From Diadophis punctatus similis (Eukaryota; Chordata; Lepidosauria; Squamata; Dipsadidae), in NCBI GenBank assembly GCA_023053685.1, contig JALIGW010000002.1, positions 41,421,220 through 41,485,219 of the forward strand: a DNA stretch of 64,000 nucleotides, read 5' to 3'. Numbering within the stretch: the first letter of the stretch is position 1; each line of letters opens with the position of its first letter. Position numbers and translations under genes: made by a program. Positions 61,575 to 64,000 of this stretch are shown one piece after another. The notes below the pieces were generated by a model. That model saw nothing but the letters and a program-made list of their open reading frames with translations, had not been told where the DNA came from and ran no database searches.

Positions 61575-61817
61575 AGAGCTGAGGTGGCGCAGTGGTTAGA
61601 GTGCAGTACTGAAGACTACTTCAGCTGACTGCTAGCTGCAATTTGGCAGTTCAAATCTCACCAGCTCAAGGTTGACTCAGCCTTCCATCCTTCCGAGGTG
61701 AGTAAAACGAGGACCCAAATTGTTGGGGGCAATATGCTGACTCTTTAAACCACTTAGAGAGGGCTGTAAAAGCACTGAGAAGCAGTATATAAGTCTAAGG
61801 GCTATTGCTATTGCTAT
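61575..61817 (+). mobile_element. Sauria SINE, full length
   Basis: All parts are present: head (GAGCTGAGGTGGCGCAGTGG), B-box (GGCAGTTCAAATCTCACC), body (TTGACTCAGCCTTCCATCC, TTGGGGGCAATATGCTGA) and the GCTATTGCTATTGCTAT tail. It is the best preserved copy in the window at about 243 bp. Confidence 0.95.
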
Positions 61818-61865
61818 CAAAGTGGTTCTGTAGATTCTGAGCAATATGTATATGTATATACAGTA

Positions 61866-62296
61866 TTTATTTATTATTAGGTTCTTCTATGCCGCCCTAC
61901 TCCCTAGGGACTCAGGGCGATGTACAACATTGTGCAAGAACACTAAACAATAAACAGCAATTAAAACACTTTTAAAAGATTAAAAAAGTTAAAAAGAAGA
62001 TATTCACCAACATACATACAGGGGGAGATATCGGATAGAAACTAGTCTCAACCCCCTGCCTGCAGGAAGAGCCATGTCTTGACGGCTTTCTGGAAGGCCA
62101 GTAGGGTAGGGATAATTCGGATCTCTGGGGGAAGTTGGTTCCAGAGCACGGGCCCCCCACAGAGAAGGCCCTCCCCCTAGTGCCCGCCAGCTGGCATTGT
62201 TTGGCTGATGGGACCTGGAGGAGACCCACTCTGTGGGCCCTAACCGGTTGAAGGGAAATGTGAGGCAGAATGCGGTTCCGAAGGTAACCTGGTCCT
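61866..62296 (-). mobile_element. CR1 LINE 3' end, 5'-truncated
   Basis: The minus strand gives the end of ORF2 (HISLQPVRAHRVGLLQVPSA, then GRAFSVGGPCSGTNFPQRSE) matching the RPVRSHREGLLWVPSA...GRAFSVGAPTLWNQLP region of the intact copy at 36163-37917. The UTR and a GCCGCCC tip next to TTATTTATTATTAG follow. Frame breaks make it inactive. Confidence 0.9.
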
Positions 62297-62929
62297 ATTT
62301 TATTTTTATTTTTATTAGATTTTATATCATACTTTTTGCTCAATGCTTTACAAAAACACAATGCTTCTTTAAAGTTGTATTCCCCTCTTACTTCCCTTGT
62401 CTACAATACTTTTGTTGATGGTGGTGTGATGATCACCGAAAATAATCATTTATTTGGAGAATAGTTTAAAAGTGAAGAAGGAAATGGGAAAAGGGAATAA
62501 ACCATAATTATGACTCAGATGGACCTGAAGCAATGGATCGAATAATAAAATTATAACAATGTATGGGGGAAGGAGAGAAAAAAGCACTTGGTATCTGAAG
62601 GTATTTTTAAAAATGTTTTGTATGGTTCCATTATAAAGAAGATAATATTAGTAAGAGAACTAACATTATCAGCTTCATTTATATTTTTTGTTGGCATTTT
62701 ATATTATAGGATAAGAAAATATCCCAAGTGTAAAAGAGTTTAAATACAAATAGTTAATAGAGCAATAATTTCTTATCCTACATTTCCCTGTAGAATTAAA
62801 TCATAATAGGAATCAATACCCCATTCCCTATGCTTGGCTACTATAAATTGCTTTGCTCTGATTTACATTTAAATGTATAAATTATTTTGTGTTAGCCCCT
62901 TCTTCCTTTGATCTATAAACAAAGATGAG
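62297..62929. other. Single-copy AT-rich stretch
   Basis: No supported feature after a TTTTATTTTTATTTTTATTA run at 62298-62318. Confidence 0.4.
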
Positions 62930-63126
62930 GGGATCAAACTATTTTCCAAAGCTCCTGTAGGCAAGACAAGAAACAGTGGTTGGAAACTAATCAATGAAAG
63001 AAGGAACCTAGGACTAAGGATAAATTTCCTAATGGTGAGAGCAATAGCGTCTCCTGCTGGAGCAAGAGGTTGGACTAGAAGATCTCCAAAGTCCCTTCCA
63101 ACTTTACTATTCTATGTTCTATGTTC
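62930..63126 (+). mobile_element. CR1 LINE 3' end, avian-type lineage, internally deleted
   Basis: AGGCAAGACAAGAAACAGTG, GGTTGGACTAGAAGATCTCC and CCCTTCCAACTTTACTATTC with a CTATGTTCTATGTTC tail identify the family of 21775-22229. The segment between GAGAGCAAT and the GTCTCCTGCTGGAGCA block is missing. Confidence 0.82.
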
Positions 63127-63155
63127 CTTCTTGTAGTATTCAAAACTGTCAGAAT

Positions 63156-63291
63156 CAGAAGTGGGTTGCTCCCGGTTCCGCCCGGTTTTGCAAACCAGTA
63201 GCGCCGGCAGCGGGAGGCTCCTTCCACCCACCTGGAACACTTCTGCGCATGTGCGTGAACCAGTAGCAATGGGTTTTAGAACCCACTACTG
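63156..63291. mobile_element. Short hAT element (family A), TSD GTCAGAAT/GTCAGAGT
   Basis: The 136-bp element opens CAGAAGTGGGTTGCTCCC and closes TTTTAGAACCCACTACTG. Flanks differ at one of eight positions. The core GCGCATGTGCGTGAACCAGT matches, in reverse, the copy at 26150-26301. Confidence 0.88.
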
Positions 63292-63302
63292 GTCAGAGTC
63301 AA

Positions 63303-63930
63303 TTTGTTGTTGTTAGTTGCGAAGACATGTGTGATCCAACGCGACCCCATGGACAATGTTTCTCCAGGTCTTCCTGTTCTCTACCATTCTCTGGAGTCCA
63401 TTTAATCACACGCCGACTGCTTCAGTGACTCCATCCAGCCACCCCGTTCTCTATTGTCCCCTTCTTCTTTTGCCCTCAATCTTTCCCAGCATTAGACTCT
63501 TTTGCAGTGAGTAATACTTCTCATTTGGAGGCCAAAGTATTTGAATTTCATCTTCAGGATCTGGCCTTTTAAAGAGCAGTCAGGGTTGATTTCCTCTAGG
63601 ACTGACCAGTTTGATCGCCTTGCAGGAGTCTTCTCCAGCACCATAGTTAAAGGGCCTCAATTCTTTGGCACTTTGCTTTTCTTATGGTACAACTTTCACA
63701 GCCATACATTGCAACTGGGAAAACCATAGCCTTGACTATACACACTTTTGTTGGCAGAGTGATGTCTCTGCTTTTTAGTATGCTGTCTAGATTTGCCATA
63801 GATATCCTCCCTAGGAGGAAGCGTCTTTTAATTTTTTGGCTGCAGTCCCCATCTGCGGTCAAGTCAGTCCCCATCAGAGTCAATACATTCACTCAAATTC
63901 AGAACAAGATTGCTTTGGCTTTGTCATGAT
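63303..63930 (-). mobile_element. Bov-B (RTE) LINE 3' end
   Basis: Read on the minus strand, the element ends CATGGGGTCGCGTTGGATCA followed by TCGCAACTAACAACAACAA, the standard Bov-B 3' terminus. Upstream is ORF C-terminal protein: RRFLLGRISMANLDSILKSR, DITLPTKVCIVKAMVFPVAM and YGCESCTIRKA. The copy is 5'-truncated or extends only a little toward the window edge, and frame breaks are present beyond the 81-codon frame at 63647-63892. Bov-B supplies the reverse transcriptase thought to mobilise Sauria SINEs. Confidence 0.92.
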
Positions 63931-64000
63931 TCACCTAAGGATATTCTAAAATGGATAAATCTCAAATAGGGTAACATTGTTAGGGAAAGGATGATTTTCT

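Overview
The window is vertebrate nuclear DNA, and the repeat content points to a squamate reptile, most likely a snake. It holds tRNA-derived Sauria-type SINEs ending in a GCTATTGCTATT tail, a Bov-B (RTE) LINE end, several CR1 lineages, L1, R4-clade LINEs, a Helitron, many small hAT elements and long simple repeats. The background is AT-rich. I find no convincing host protein-coding gene, rRNA or functional tRNA. The long open frames belong to transposons or to translated microsatellites, so this looks like intergenic or deep intronic sequence. The species call is an inference from repeat families.

Layout. 0-6 kb: a Sauria SINE fragment and three solo LTRs, each with TG...CA ends and a 5-bp target duplication; one sits inside an older SINE. 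6-16 kb: single-copy AT-rich DNA, a decayed minus-strand R4-like LINE (about 9.4-11.1 kb), a 175-bp hAT element and SINEs. 15-28 kb: CR1 ends, a probable L1 3' end, hAT elements, (CA)n, an (AAAT)n tract grown from a SINE tail, and a 1.1-kb hAT copy swollen by a CTTT tract. 30-33 kb: two TA-flanked inverted-repeat transposons of one family. 35-38 kb: 172 bp of (AT)n, a 164-bp tandem duplication, and a CR1 with an uninterrupted 584-codon frame that split a tRNA-derived SINE. 39-41.5 kb: a compound TC/TA/CA/TA microsatellite abutting a Helitron with a broken replicase N-terminal domain, then a second Helitron-like end containing a CR1, then a minisatellite. 41-53 kb: LINE fragments, a decayed L1 carrying two hAT insertions, a 218-bp palindrome and more hAT elements. 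56-58 kb: the C-terminal half of an R4/Dong-like LINE exactly between two (AAT)n tracts. 58-64 kb: a hairpin hAT element, a Sauria SINE, CR1 ends and the 3' end of a Bov-B LINE.

How the parts relate. The autonomous families present or implied (CR1, L1, Bov-B/RTE, R4, Helitron, hAT, LTR) account for most of the non-autonomous ones: Sauria SINEs share a Bov-B-type tail and hAT transposase would move the short CAG...CTG elements. Nesting gives relative ages: SINE before LTR at 3 kb, SINE before CR1 at 36 kb, L1 before hAT at 48 kb, Helitron before CR1 at 40.7 kb, and microsatellite before R4 at 56 kb if the family's known target preference holds. The remaining intervals are single-copy DNA in which I recognise nothing coding. 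A few may be conserved non-coding elements, but only cross-species alignment could show that.
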